This document shows, piece after piece, positions 17,902-25,140 of a stretch of DNA of 64,000 nt. Source of the stretch: Dehalococcoidia bacterium (GTDB lineage: Bacteria; Chloroflexota; Dehalococcoidia; Bin125). The position numbers were made by a program, and so were the translations under genes. The stretch spans positions 124,001 to 188,000 of the forward strand of contig JAJDXE010000011.1 of the NCBI GenBank assembly GCA_022825265.1. Reading direction: 5' to 3'. Within the stretch, counting starts at the first letter, position 1. Every line of letters begins with the position of its first letter. Below the pieces are notes generated by a model, which had not been told where the DNA came from, did no database searches, and saw only the letters and a program-made list of their open reading frames with translations.

Positions 17902-18752
17902 GCGGAGCGGATCGTGGCTTGCTCGGAGCCGATGCCGGCGAGGTGTCCGAGGTAGATCGGGACGAGCGGCAATACGCAGGGGCTGATGAAGCTGACGAAT
18001 CCGCCGGCGAAGGCGATTGCGGCGGAGCCTGCGTTGAGGTCGAGCATCTGGGTGGAGGAGCCGTCTGAGCCGGCGAGGACATCGACTCCGAAGCTGCCGA
18101 GGGCCTCGTTGAGGACGACGACGCGGTCGAGCGCGATGAGCATGCCGACGAAGACGAGCAGCACGCCGGAGACGACTCCGATCAGCGGCATCCAGCGGTT
18201 GAGCTTGCGCAGGAACTGGGTTGAGGCTCCGAAGGTGGCACCGACGATCAGGAAGGGGATGCCGAGTCCGGCGGCGTAGCAGATGAGCAGGATGATGGCC
18301 TGAATCAGCGAGGCCGAGTCGAGGGCGAGCACGAGGATGCCAGCGAGGATGGGTCCGACGCAGGGAGTCCAGCCGACGGAAAAGGCGACGCCAACGACGA
18401 GCGAGCGTCCGTAGTCGGCGGCCGCGCGAGCGCGAGACGTTTCTCCTGCCGGGGCGGCAGACGATGCGCCGCCGCCGGGTCCGCTGCTGGGTCCACCGAC
18501 CTGGAAGCTGCGGTAGAGCAATGGGATGGTGATCACCTCGGCCAGGTGCAGACCCAGGATGACCAGTAGCACTCCGGCGACGCGCTGGAACCAGATCAGC
18601 TCTTCCTGGAAGGCAGAGCCGAGCGCACCCAGCAGTGCTCCCAAGGCGACGAAGACGACGCTGAATCCGAGAACGAACGAGGCCGAGTGGAGGAACACGA
18701 CTCTGCGGGCTGTGTTCTGTCCGCCGCCTACGGTGCCGGTCGCAATCGCCAT
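17898..18752 (-). CDS. CcdA/DsbD-family thiol transport protein, circularly permuted
   Basis: 284 residues, six membrane helices. The active-site half GWTPCVGP (Cys131) is in place, but the other half, SFISPCVLPLVPIYLGHLAG with Cys259, which in normal CcdA forms the first helix, lies at the very C-terminus (about 243-273). The N-terminus starts in what is normally the loop after helix 1, then FVLGFSVVFVALGA (normal helix 2). Both cysteines needed to pass electrons from cytosolic thioredoxin across the membrane are kept. Moving one helix from the front to the end of a six-helix protein keeps its orientation, so the fold can be preserved. Coding runs to the boundary of the antiporter gene. Confidence 0.85.
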   Translation of the reverse strand: MAIATGTVGGGQNTARRVVFLHSASFVLGFSVVFVALGALLGALGSAFQEELIWFQRVAGVLLVILGLHLAEVITIPLLYRSFQVGGPSSGPGGGASSAAPAGETSRARAAADYGRSLVVGVAFSVGWTPCVGPILAGILVLALDSASLIQAIILLICYAAGLGIPFLIVGATFGASTQFLRKLNRWMPLIGVVSGVLLVFVGMLIALDRVVVLNEALGSFGVDVLAGSDGSSTQMLDLNAGSAAIAFAGGFVSFISPCVLPLVPIYLGHLAGIGSEQATIRSA

Positions 18753-18811
18753 GTGCTCAAGTGTAGGTCAACTCTGGGCACGATGAGGCTGCTCACGCAT
18801 CTCGCGAGGGT

Positions 18812-19690
18812 TTAGTGTGACACGCCGGCGTCCTCCTCGGCTGAGAGCAAGGTGGCCATGACGGACTTCATCCCGTAGCCGCGGTTCCTGGCGCGGTTGA
18901 GCATGTCGCTGGCGGCGGAGGCCATCGGCGATGGGATGCCCTGCTCGCGCGCGACCTGGACGGCGAGGGAGACGTCCTTGGCGGCCCACTGGAGGAAAAA
19001 CGAGGCGTCGTCGAAGTCGCGCTCGAGGAGCGTGGGCATGTTGCGGACGTAGTTCTGGGCCGAGGCGACGCTCATCACCTCGTAGGCCTTGTGGGCGTCC
19101 AGGCCTGCAGCTTCGGCGATCACGGTGGCTTCGATCAGGAGCTGGATGGAGCTGATGCTGACCATGTTGTTGGTGATCTTGGTGAGCGCGCCCATGCCGA
19201 GCTCGCCCATGTGGAAGACGTTGTTTCCGATGCACTCGAGTACGGGCCTGTACTTCTCGAAGGCGGCCTCATCACCGCCGACCATGACGGCGAGGGTGGC
19301 GTCGATGGCACCCTGCACGCCGTTGGAGACGGGTGAGTCGAGGAAGGTGACGCCGTGTTCGGCGGCTCGCTCGGCGAGCAGCCTGACGGTCGAGGGCAGG
19401 TTGGTGGAGAGGTCGAAGCAGACGAGTCCTGGTTCTGCGCCTTCGAGGATGCCGTCGGCGCCGCGGAGGACGGCGGTGACTTCGGGCGGACCGGGCAAGG
19501 AGGTGAGGACGACCTCGGACTGTGCGGCGACCTGGGCGGGGGATTCGGCCCAGATTGCGCCGAGTTCGATCAGGTTGGCGGCGTGTTCCTCGACGAGGTC
19601 GTGGACGACGACTCGGTGTCCGCCCTTGAGCACATTCGCGCACATCGGGTTGCCGATCTTGCCTACGCCGATGAAACCCACGTCAGACAT
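18812..19690 (-). CDS. NAD(P)-dependent beta-hydroxyacid dehydrogenase (3-hydroxyisobutyrate dehydrogenase family)
   Basis: 292 residues. N-terminal Rossmann motif GFIGVGKIGNPMCANVLKGG, the substrate-binding block FLDSPVSNGVQGA (normally DAPVSGG), and the catalytic Lys in GMGALTKITNN identify the 3-hydroxyisobutyrate / tartronate semialdehyde reductase family. Substrate is undetermined; the catabolic neighbourhood favours a branched-chain or small hydroxyacid. The substrate motif differs from the usual VSGG, which may alter specificity. The gene is divergent from the CaiB genes across the repeat element. Confidence 0.88.
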   Translation of the reverse strand: MSDVGFIGVGKIGNPMCANVLKGGHRVVVHDLVEEHAANLIELGAIWAESPAQVAAQSEVVLTSLPGPPEVTAVLRGADGILEGAEPGLVCFDLSTNLPSTVRLLAERAAEHGVTFLDSPVSNGVQGAIDATLAVMVGGDEAAFEKYRPVLECIGNNVFHMGELGMGALTKITNNMVSISSIQLLIEATVIAEAAGLDAHKAYEVMSVASAQNYVRNMPTLLERDFDDASFFLQWAAKDVSLAVQVAREQGIPSPMASAASDMLNRARNRGYGMKSVMATLLSAEEDAGVSH

Positions 19691-20212
19691 GTCCCACTCC
19701 TGAGTGATTGACCGAACGGAGAGTTGCTGAGGCGCAGGCTAAGGGCTGTTCGGGCATCGCTGAGGCGGCGGGTTCAGGTTTCAGCAAGAATTTTTTTCGG
19801 GCCGATCAGCGGGGCGTGTTGCACATGAAGTCCCGTGTTTTACTGGTGATCGTGGGTCTTGAGGCGACATAACGCTTTCAGCTTTTTTCAGGTTTTTTCG
19901 GGTTTCTTCAGTCGATCGTTGTTCGGGTTTGTTCGGATCTGTTCGATTTTGTTCGGAGTTGAACGGTCCATGTCCTGGTTTTTCGGCGCGAAATCGTGCG
20001 ATGTTGGTGGTGTGTTCGATGCGGCGCGCCTGAGCATTGGGCTTCCGTTCAGCGACGCCTTCGTCGGGCGTCGGCGTCTTCTAAGGAACAGCGTACAGGC
20101 GTACGGAATACACTGAGAGTCAAGTGGATTGCAGTACCGACGGCGCGGGTCAGACGGGTCGAACAGGTCGTGTGGAGGATTCGTAGTCGAGAGTCACGGG
20201 TATCCTGCGTCG
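19691..20212. repeat. Intergenic repeat element B: two 10-bp phased TTCAG/TTCGG arrays between divergent genes
   Basis: No convincing gene in this 522-bp divergent gap. TTCAG or TTCGG starts at 19877, 19887, 19897 and 19907, then TTCGG/TTCGA at 19922, 19932, 19942 and 19952; spacing is exactly 10 bp within each block and 15 bp between blocks. A TGAACGG...CCTGG segment follows. Upstream lie GAATTTTTTTC and GTGTTTTAC, both also in the element near 4.8 kb. GGGTCGAACAGGTCG near 20156 is repeated exactly between sucC and sucD. Promoters for both flanking genes must be within this element. Confidence 0.75.
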
Positions 20213-21439
20213 GTGAGTGAGCGAGAGCCAGCACCAGCACCACCAGCAGCAGCACCAGCAGCAGCGGGGCCGTTGGACGGCGTGCGTGTCGTTGAGCTGT
20301 CGGAGACTCCGGCGGGCGCGTACTGTGGTCGGCTGCTGGCCGGGTTCGGCGCGGCGGTGACGATGGTTGAGGGGGCTTGCGGCTCTGCGGTCAGGCGCCA
20401 GGGTCCGTTTCGCGAGGATGTGCCCGACATCGAGGGCGGGGCGACGCATTTGCATCTGAACCGGAGGAAGGGTTCGATTCGGTTGAATCTGGAAAGTGCG
20501 GCCGGTCGGCGACTGCTTGAGGGGATCTTGAGTGAAGCTGATGCGTTGGTCGTCGATGTTCCTCGGCGGCGATGGAATGACCTGGGGATCGACCCCAGTG
20601 GTGTTGGCGCTCGGCATCCGGGTTTGCAGGTCTGCACGATTACGCCTTATGGGACTGCGGGCCCGAAGTCGGAGTGGGTTGGTTCGGAGTTGACGCTCTA
20701 TGCGGCGGGCGGGTACTTGCGGATCGGGGGCGAGCCGGATCGGGAGCCGGTCAAGGCGTGGGGCGAGCAGGGGCATATCCAGGCGGGGTTGCAGGCGGCG
20801 CTTGGGATTGTGTCGGCGTTGTATGCCGATCGTGGGGGGCAGCAAATCGATACGGCGATTTTCGAGGCAGTGGCGTTCCTGCTCGGCGGCGGGTATCAGC
20901 ATGCGTGGTTCCGGGATCGTGAGCCGAAGCGCAATGGCGCCCGGCTGGTTGGGTTTGGTCCGGGGCATCTGTATCCGTCGACGATTCGTCCTTGTCTCGA
21001 CGGCTGGGTCCATGCGCACTGCAACAATCGGTATCCCGAGGCGATGGCGGTGCTGTTCGAGGAGCCTCGGCTAGCGGAGGAGGAACTGGTTGGTTCGCTG
21101 ATGGGTCGCGCGGACGAGGTTGACGAGCTGATGGCTCCGATGCTGATGCGGACGGCTCGGCGGGAGATCGTGAAGCAGGCGCAGGAGTTGCGGATTCCGT
21201 TTACCGAGGTGCTGGCGCCGTCGGAGGTGATGGCGGATGCGGATGGGCATCACGCGTCGCGGGATTTCTGGCAGACGACGGCGCATCCGCGCGGCGGCGA
21301 TTACCTGGCGCCGGGCCCGGCGGTTCGATTTGGTCGGACGGCGTGGGTGGATGGCGTGGCGCCTCGGCTGGGAGCGGACAATGCGCATCTTGGGTCGGCG
21401 CAGGATCGGGTTCGCTGGAGGCGCGCCGGTGTTGCCTGA
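20213..21439 (+). CDS. CaiB/BaiF-family CoA-transferase, first of a pair
   Basis: Start taken at GTG 20213 (408 residues); the frame is open 28 codons further. After a low-complexity Pro/Ala stretch (residues 4-20) the class III CoA-transferase core begins with PLDGVRVVELSETPAGAYCGRLLAGFGA. The usual catalytic Asp region after LNRRKGSIRLNLES is less clear than in the partner. Class III enzymes move CoA between carboxylates. The following CaiB gene overlaps the end of this one by 11 bp, suggesting a co-produced pair, perhaps a heteromer. Confidence 0.8.
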   Translation: MSEREPAPAPPAAAPAAAGPLDGVRVVELSETPAGAYCGRLLAGFGAAVTMVEGACGSAVRRQGPFREDVPDIEGGATHLHLNRRKGSIRLNLESAAGRRLLEGILSEADALVVDVPRRRWNDLGIDPSGVGARHPGLQVCTITPYGTAGPKSEWVGSELTLYAAGGYLRIGGEPDREPVKAWGEQGHIQAGLQAALGIVSALYADRGGQQIDTAIFEAVAFLLGGGYQHAWFRDREPKRNGARLVGFGPGHLYPSTIRPCLDGWVHAHCNNRYPEAMAVLFEEPRLAEEELVGSLMGRADEVDELMAPMLMRTARREIVKQAQELRIPFTEVLAPSEVMADADGHHASRDFWQTTAHPRGGDYLAPGPAVRFGRTAWVDGVAPRLGADNAHLGSAQDRVRWRRAGVA

Positions 21440-22715
21440 GGCTCGGTTGGTTCCGTTTGCGGGGAGCGACTGTCGGCCGCTCGACGGTGTGCGGGTGCTC
21501 GATATGACGACGGCGGTGGCTGGGCCGGTGGCGACGACGCTGCTGGGCGCGTTGGGCGCTGAAGTGTTGCGGATCGAGACTCCGTGGGGGAAGCCGAGGC
21601 ATCCGTCGTCGGCGCTGCCGTTGCAGGTCGAGGGTCCGGACGAACCGTGGAATCGGGAGCCTCGTCAGAATGAGCTGGCGCATAGCAAGCGCTCGGTTGC
21701 GTTGAATCTGACCATGGATGATGGCCGTGCGGTGTTTCTCGACCTGGTCGAACGATCGGACGTGGTGCTGGAGAATTACTCGCCTCGGGTGATGGGTAAT
21801 TTTGGTCTGGAATGGGATGTGTTGAGCGGGCGGAATCCGCAGATCATCCATGTTTCGATGCCGGCGTTCGGCAAGTCGGGGCCGTGGCGCGACCGGATTT
21901 CCTATGGGCCGGGGATCGATGCGATGAGCGGGATGTCTTGGCTGACGGGGTACGTGGATGGGTCGCCGTTGAAGCCGGGGAATTTCTACTGCGACCAGAA
22001 TGCGGGGTTGACGGCTGCGCTGTCGACGGTTGGGGCCTTGATGGCTCGGGCGCGGGTTGGCGGGCAGACGGTCGAGCTGGCGATGCTGGAGGGTGAGCTG
22101 CAGTTGATCGGCGAGGCGATGGTCGGTCAGCAGCTTTCGGGTCGAGAGCCGACGCGGATGGGGAACGAACATTCGTCGGCGGCTCCGCATGGGGTGTATC
22201 CGGCGGCGCCGGTCCTGGGGGATGCGGACTCGTGGATTGCGATGGCGTGTCGCGATGATGCGGAGTGGGACGGGCTTCTGAGTGTTTGGTGTGATGATGT
22301 GGTGGCTGGCGATGGTCGATTTTCGACTGGGTTGCGTCGATGGCGGCATCGGGGCATTTTGGATGAAATGCTGGCTGAGTGGACCGCGAGTCTTGATCCG
22401 ATTGAGCTGGCTGAGCGCTTGCAGGCTGCGGGAGTTCCCGCCTCTGCGGTGATGGGGGCTCGGACGTTGCTTCGCGACGAGCAGGTGCTGGCGCGCGGAT
22501 CTGTGGGCGGCTTGATGCATCCTCAGGTTGGGTTGTCGCCGGCGCCGCAGGCGGCGTTTCGGTTGTCGCTGACTCCGGCACCTCCGAAGCATGCGGCTCC
22601 GCTGTTTGCCGCCGATACTGTTCCCGTGATGCGGGAGATATTGGGATACTCGGAGGAGCGAATCGCGGCGCTGCTTGCGTCTGGGGCGGCCAGCGATCGT
22701 TTGCAAGAGCGCTGA
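21429..22715 (+). CDS. CaiB/BaiF-family CoA-transferase, second of a pair
   Basis: 428 residues from GTG 21429, chosen because GGAGG lies 7 bp upstream; longer starts are possible but would overlap the previous gene more. The core opens with PLDGVRVLDMTTAVAGPVATTLLGALGAEV, then NLTMDDGRAVFLDLVERSDVVLENYSP, a classic class III CoA-transferase block (family DVVLENFRP). The C-terminal PAPQAAFRLSLTPA resembles the usual nucleotide-binding end. Together with the downstream acyl-CoA dehydrogenase and enoyl-CoA hydratase this suggests activation and beta-oxidation-like breakdown of an organic acid. Confidence 0.85.
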   Translation: MLPEARLVPFAGSDCRPLDGVRVLDMTTAVAGPVATTLLGALGAEVLRIETPWGKPRHPSSALPLQVEGPDEPWNREPRQNELAHSKRSVALNLTMDDGRAVFLDLVERSDVVLENYSPRVMGNFGLEWDVLSGRNPQIIHVSMPAFGKSGPWRDRISYGPGIDAMSGMSWLTGYVDGSPLKPGNFYCDQNAGLTAALSTVGALMARARVGGQTVELAMLEGELQLIGEAMVGQQLSGREPTRMGNEHSSAAPHGVYPAAPVLGDADSWIAMACRDDAEWDGLLSVWCDDVVAGDGRFSTGLRRWRHRGILDEMLAEWTASLDPIELAERLQAAGVPASAVMGARTLLRDEQVLARGSVGGLMHPQVGLSPAPQAAFRLSLTPAPPKHAAPLFAADTVPVMREILGYSEERIAALLASGAASDRLQER

Positions 22716-22737
22716 TGGCGACGATTGGGAGGTGATG

Positions 22738-23148
22738 ATGCCGATTCGGAAACCGTGGATTCAGCCGACGGCGGAGTCGATCCGTGCGATTCCGGCGGTG
22801 GTCGGCGTGTATGAGATCGCGGATGCGGAGGGCAACCTGCTGTACATCGGTCAGGCCGGGGGTCGAGAGCCGTTTGGGCTGCGGACTCGGATTGCGCTGC
22901 ACTTTGGCTTTGATCCAGGTGGCGATGATCCGAATGCGGTCCTGCGCGAACGGGCGGCGCAGTTTCGCTGGGAGGCGAACCAGCAGTACACGACCAAGCG
23001 TCTGGAGATGCTGATGAAGTTCCAGCGCGACCACAGCGATGACGGGGGCACCGAGTGGCCGCCGGCGCATCCGGCGGGCGACTGGCGGGACACGCCACAG
23101 CTTGGTCGGCTTCGGCGCTCACGGCCGGTTGCGCGATCGAGCGGCTGA
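22738..23148 (+). CDS. Small GIY-YIG-like domain protein
   Basis: 136 residues from the ATG that sits 5 bp after GGGAGG. The motif pair GVYEIAD...LLYIGQAG is the GIY and YIG core of the GIY-YIG nuclease fold, followed by LRTRIALHF, where the catalytic Arg would sit on the next helix. The later Glu that binds metal in true nucleases is not evident, so activity is uncertain. Its place between CoA-transferases and an acyl-CoA dehydrogenase is unexpected for a nuclease; short GIY-YIG-like proteins are often of unknown role. Confidence 0.65.
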   Translation: MPIRKPWIQPTAESIRAIPAVVGVYEIADAEGNLLYIGQAGGREPFGLRTRIALHFGFDPGGDDPNAVLRERAAQFRWEANQQYTTKRLEMLMKFQRDHSDDGGTEWPPAHPAGDWRDTPQLGRLRRSRPVARSSG

Positions 23149-23160
23149 GGGAGGAATCTG

Positions 23161-24330
23161 ATGGACGTCTTGATGTCGGAAGAGCAGCGGATGATCACTC
23201 AGGCGGTGAAGCGGTTCGTGCGCGAAGAGGTGCAGCCGCTCGAACGCGATCTCGATCCGGATGCGGTCGAGTTGCCGCCGGGCGAGCTGGACCGGCTGAA
23301 GGGCATTGTCCAGCAGATGGGGTTGTATCACATCGATGTGCCGGAGGACTATGGCGGTCCGGGGCTGCCGCTGACGACGCGGGGACTGGTTGCTGAGGAG
23401 ATGTCGCAGCATCGAGCGGGGCTGTACCTGCCTTGTTACGGGGCGTTTGGATCGGCCGGGTTGGCGCAGTTGTATGCGGCCTCGGATGACCAGAAACAGC
23501 GGTATCTCTATCCGATGTTGGAGGGCGAGAAGCGGGCGTTCTTTGGATTGACCGAGCCGTCGGGCGGGTCAGATCCGGCGCGAGCGATTCAGACCAAGGC
23601 GGTCAAGGATGGCGACGACTGGATTCTGAACGGTTCGAAGCTGTTCAGCTCTGGCGCCGACCGAGCCGATTTTGGACTTGTGTTTGCTCGGACTGATCCA
23701 TCGAAGGGGCGGCGCGGGATCTCGGCGTTCCTGGTCGATACGGACTCTCCGGGGTTTGAGGTTCGGCGGGTCGTGCACACGCTGCGCTCGGCGAACTATG
23801 GGACCGAGCTGTCATTTGACGACGTGCGGGTTCCGGCGGCGAATCTTGTCGGAGAAGAGGGCGGCGGGTTCGCGCTGGCGAACAACAACCTGACTCGACA
23901 GCGGATTCCTTACTCGGCGACGTGTGTGGGGATTGCGGTGGCGGCTCAAGAGATGGCGATTTCTTACTCGCAGCAACGGGAGACGTTTGGCGCGGCGCTG
24001 GCATCGCGGCAGGCGATCCAGTGGATGATCGTCGACAACGAGATCGATATCCGAACCGGACGGATGATGTATCTGGCTGCGGCGGAGAAGGCGGAGCAGG
24101 GCGATCCGTTCCGGTTTGAGGCGGCGATGGCCAAGCTGACCACGACCGAAGGCGCGAGCCGAGTTGTGGACCGAGCGATCCAGATTCACGGCGGCATCGG
24201 CGTGACCAAGGATTTGCCGCTGGAGCGCTGGTATCGGGAGATGCGGATCCGCCGGATCGGCGAGGGTCCGTCGGAGGTGCAGCGGATCATCATGGCCCGC
24301 GACCTGCTCGGTCGGGGGAGCAGCGGGTAG
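23161..24330 (+). CDS. Acyl-CoA dehydrogenase
   Basis: 389 residues with the complete acyl-CoA dehydrogenase fold: N-terminal helical domain, FGLTEPSGGSDPARAIQT (signature 1, FAD contact), the beta domain, and the C-terminal helices with DRAIQIHGGIGVTKDLPLERWYREMRIRRIGEGPSEVQR (signature 2; the motif residues I-H-G-G-I-G and R-I-G-E-G are visible). The enzyme makes an alpha,beta-unsaturated acyl-CoA and hands electrons to ETF. The catalytic Glu is not in the usual IGEGPSEVQR-adjacent variant only, so chain-length class is not assigned. Thirteen bp after the GIY-YIG gene. Confidence 0.92.
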   Translation: MDVLMSEEQRMITQAVKRFVREEVQPLERDLDPDAVELPPGELDRLKGIVQQMGLYHIDVPEDYGGPGLPLTTRGLVAEEMSQHRAGLYLPCYGAFGSAGLAQLYAASDDQKQRYLYPMLEGEKRAFFGLTEPSGGSDPARAIQTKAVKDGDDWILNGSKLFSSGADRADFGLVFARTDPSKGRRGISAFLVDTDSPGFEVRRVVHTLRSANYGTELSFDDVRVPAANLVGEEGGGFALANNNLTRQRIPYSATCVGIAVAAQEMAISYSQQRETFGAALASRQAIQWMIVDNEIDIRTGRMMYLAAAEKAEQGDPFRFEAAMAKLTTTEGASRVVDRAIQIHGGIGVTKDLPLERWYREMRIRRIGEGPSEVQRIIMARDLLGRGSSG

Positions 24331-24366
24331 TCTGCGCGGGTTGGCGGAACAGATGAGGAGTTTGCG

Positions 24367-25128
24367 ATGAGCGAGATCATTGAGGTTGCCATTGACGGAG
24401 CGGTGCGCACCGTCACGCTGAATCGACCGGAGAAGCGGAACGCGCTGAACAGCGAGATGCTGTCGGCGCTGCACTCGGCGTTCTCGGGTGAGCCGTCGTC
24501 GGAGGAGCGGGTCGCGGTGATCCGCGCGAACGGTCCGGTGTTCTGCGCGGGTCTCGACCTTCGTGAGCGTGAAGAGGGCTTGCCCGGCGGGGATGTCTCG
24601 ATTGAGCAGATGCTCGACGCGATCCAGCACTGGCCGCTGCCGGTGGTCGCGGTCGTGCAGGGCGACGCGATTGCTGGCGGGAACGAGTTGGCCCTGCACT
24701 GCGACTTTGTGGTCGCGAGCGTCGACGCGAAGTTCGGAATGTCGCTGGCTCAGATCGGCCTGGCGCCGTCGTGGTTCCTGGCCAAGAAGCTGCTTGAGGT
24801 TGCGGGACCAGTGGCGACTCGGGAGATCCTGCTGCTCGGCGATCGGATTCCGGCGTGGCGGATGCATGAGTGGGGCGTGATTGCTCGGGTGGCGAACTCG
24901 GAGGAGCTTGACGACGCGGCGGAGGCGGTGATCGATCGGCTGAGCAGGAATGCTCCGCTGAGCTTGCGGGCGATGAAGGCGCTGATCGTGCGCGAGATGG
25001 ACTTCCGCGATCACATCCCGCACGGGGATGTCGACGAACTCGTCGCCGCCGCCAGGAACTCCAACGACGCCAAAGAGGGCATCCGAGCCCTCTTCGAGCG
25101 CCGCCCGCCGGCATTCGCCGGCGAGTAG
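24367..25128 (+). CDS. Enoyl-CoA hydratase/isomerase-family protein
   Basis: 253 residues of the crotonase fold. The start VRTVTLNRPEKRNALN, oxyanion-hole residues in FCAGLDLRE and the second glycine region DAIAGGNELALHCDFVVAS are typical. A hydratase normally has two catalytic Glu residues; only one obvious acidic residue is seen (in the QIGLAPSWF region the usual Glu is replaced), so hydratase versus isomerase or other crotonase chemistry is open. It is 36 bp downstream of the acyl-CoA dehydrogenase and likely acts on its product. Confidence 0.87.
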   Translation: MSEIIEVAIDGAVRTVTLNRPEKRNALNSEMLSALHSAFSGEPSSEERVAVIRANGPVFCAGLDLREREEGLPGGDVSIEQMLDAIQHWPLPVVAVVQGDAIAGGNELALHCDFVVASVDAKFGMSLAQIGLAPSWFLAKKLLEVAGPVATREILLLGDRIPAWRMHEWGVIARVANSEELDDAAEAVIDRLSRNAPLSLRAMKALIVREMDFRDHIPHGDVDELVAAARNSNDAKEGIRALFERRPPAFAGE

Positions 25129-25140
25129 CCGAGCGGTTCG

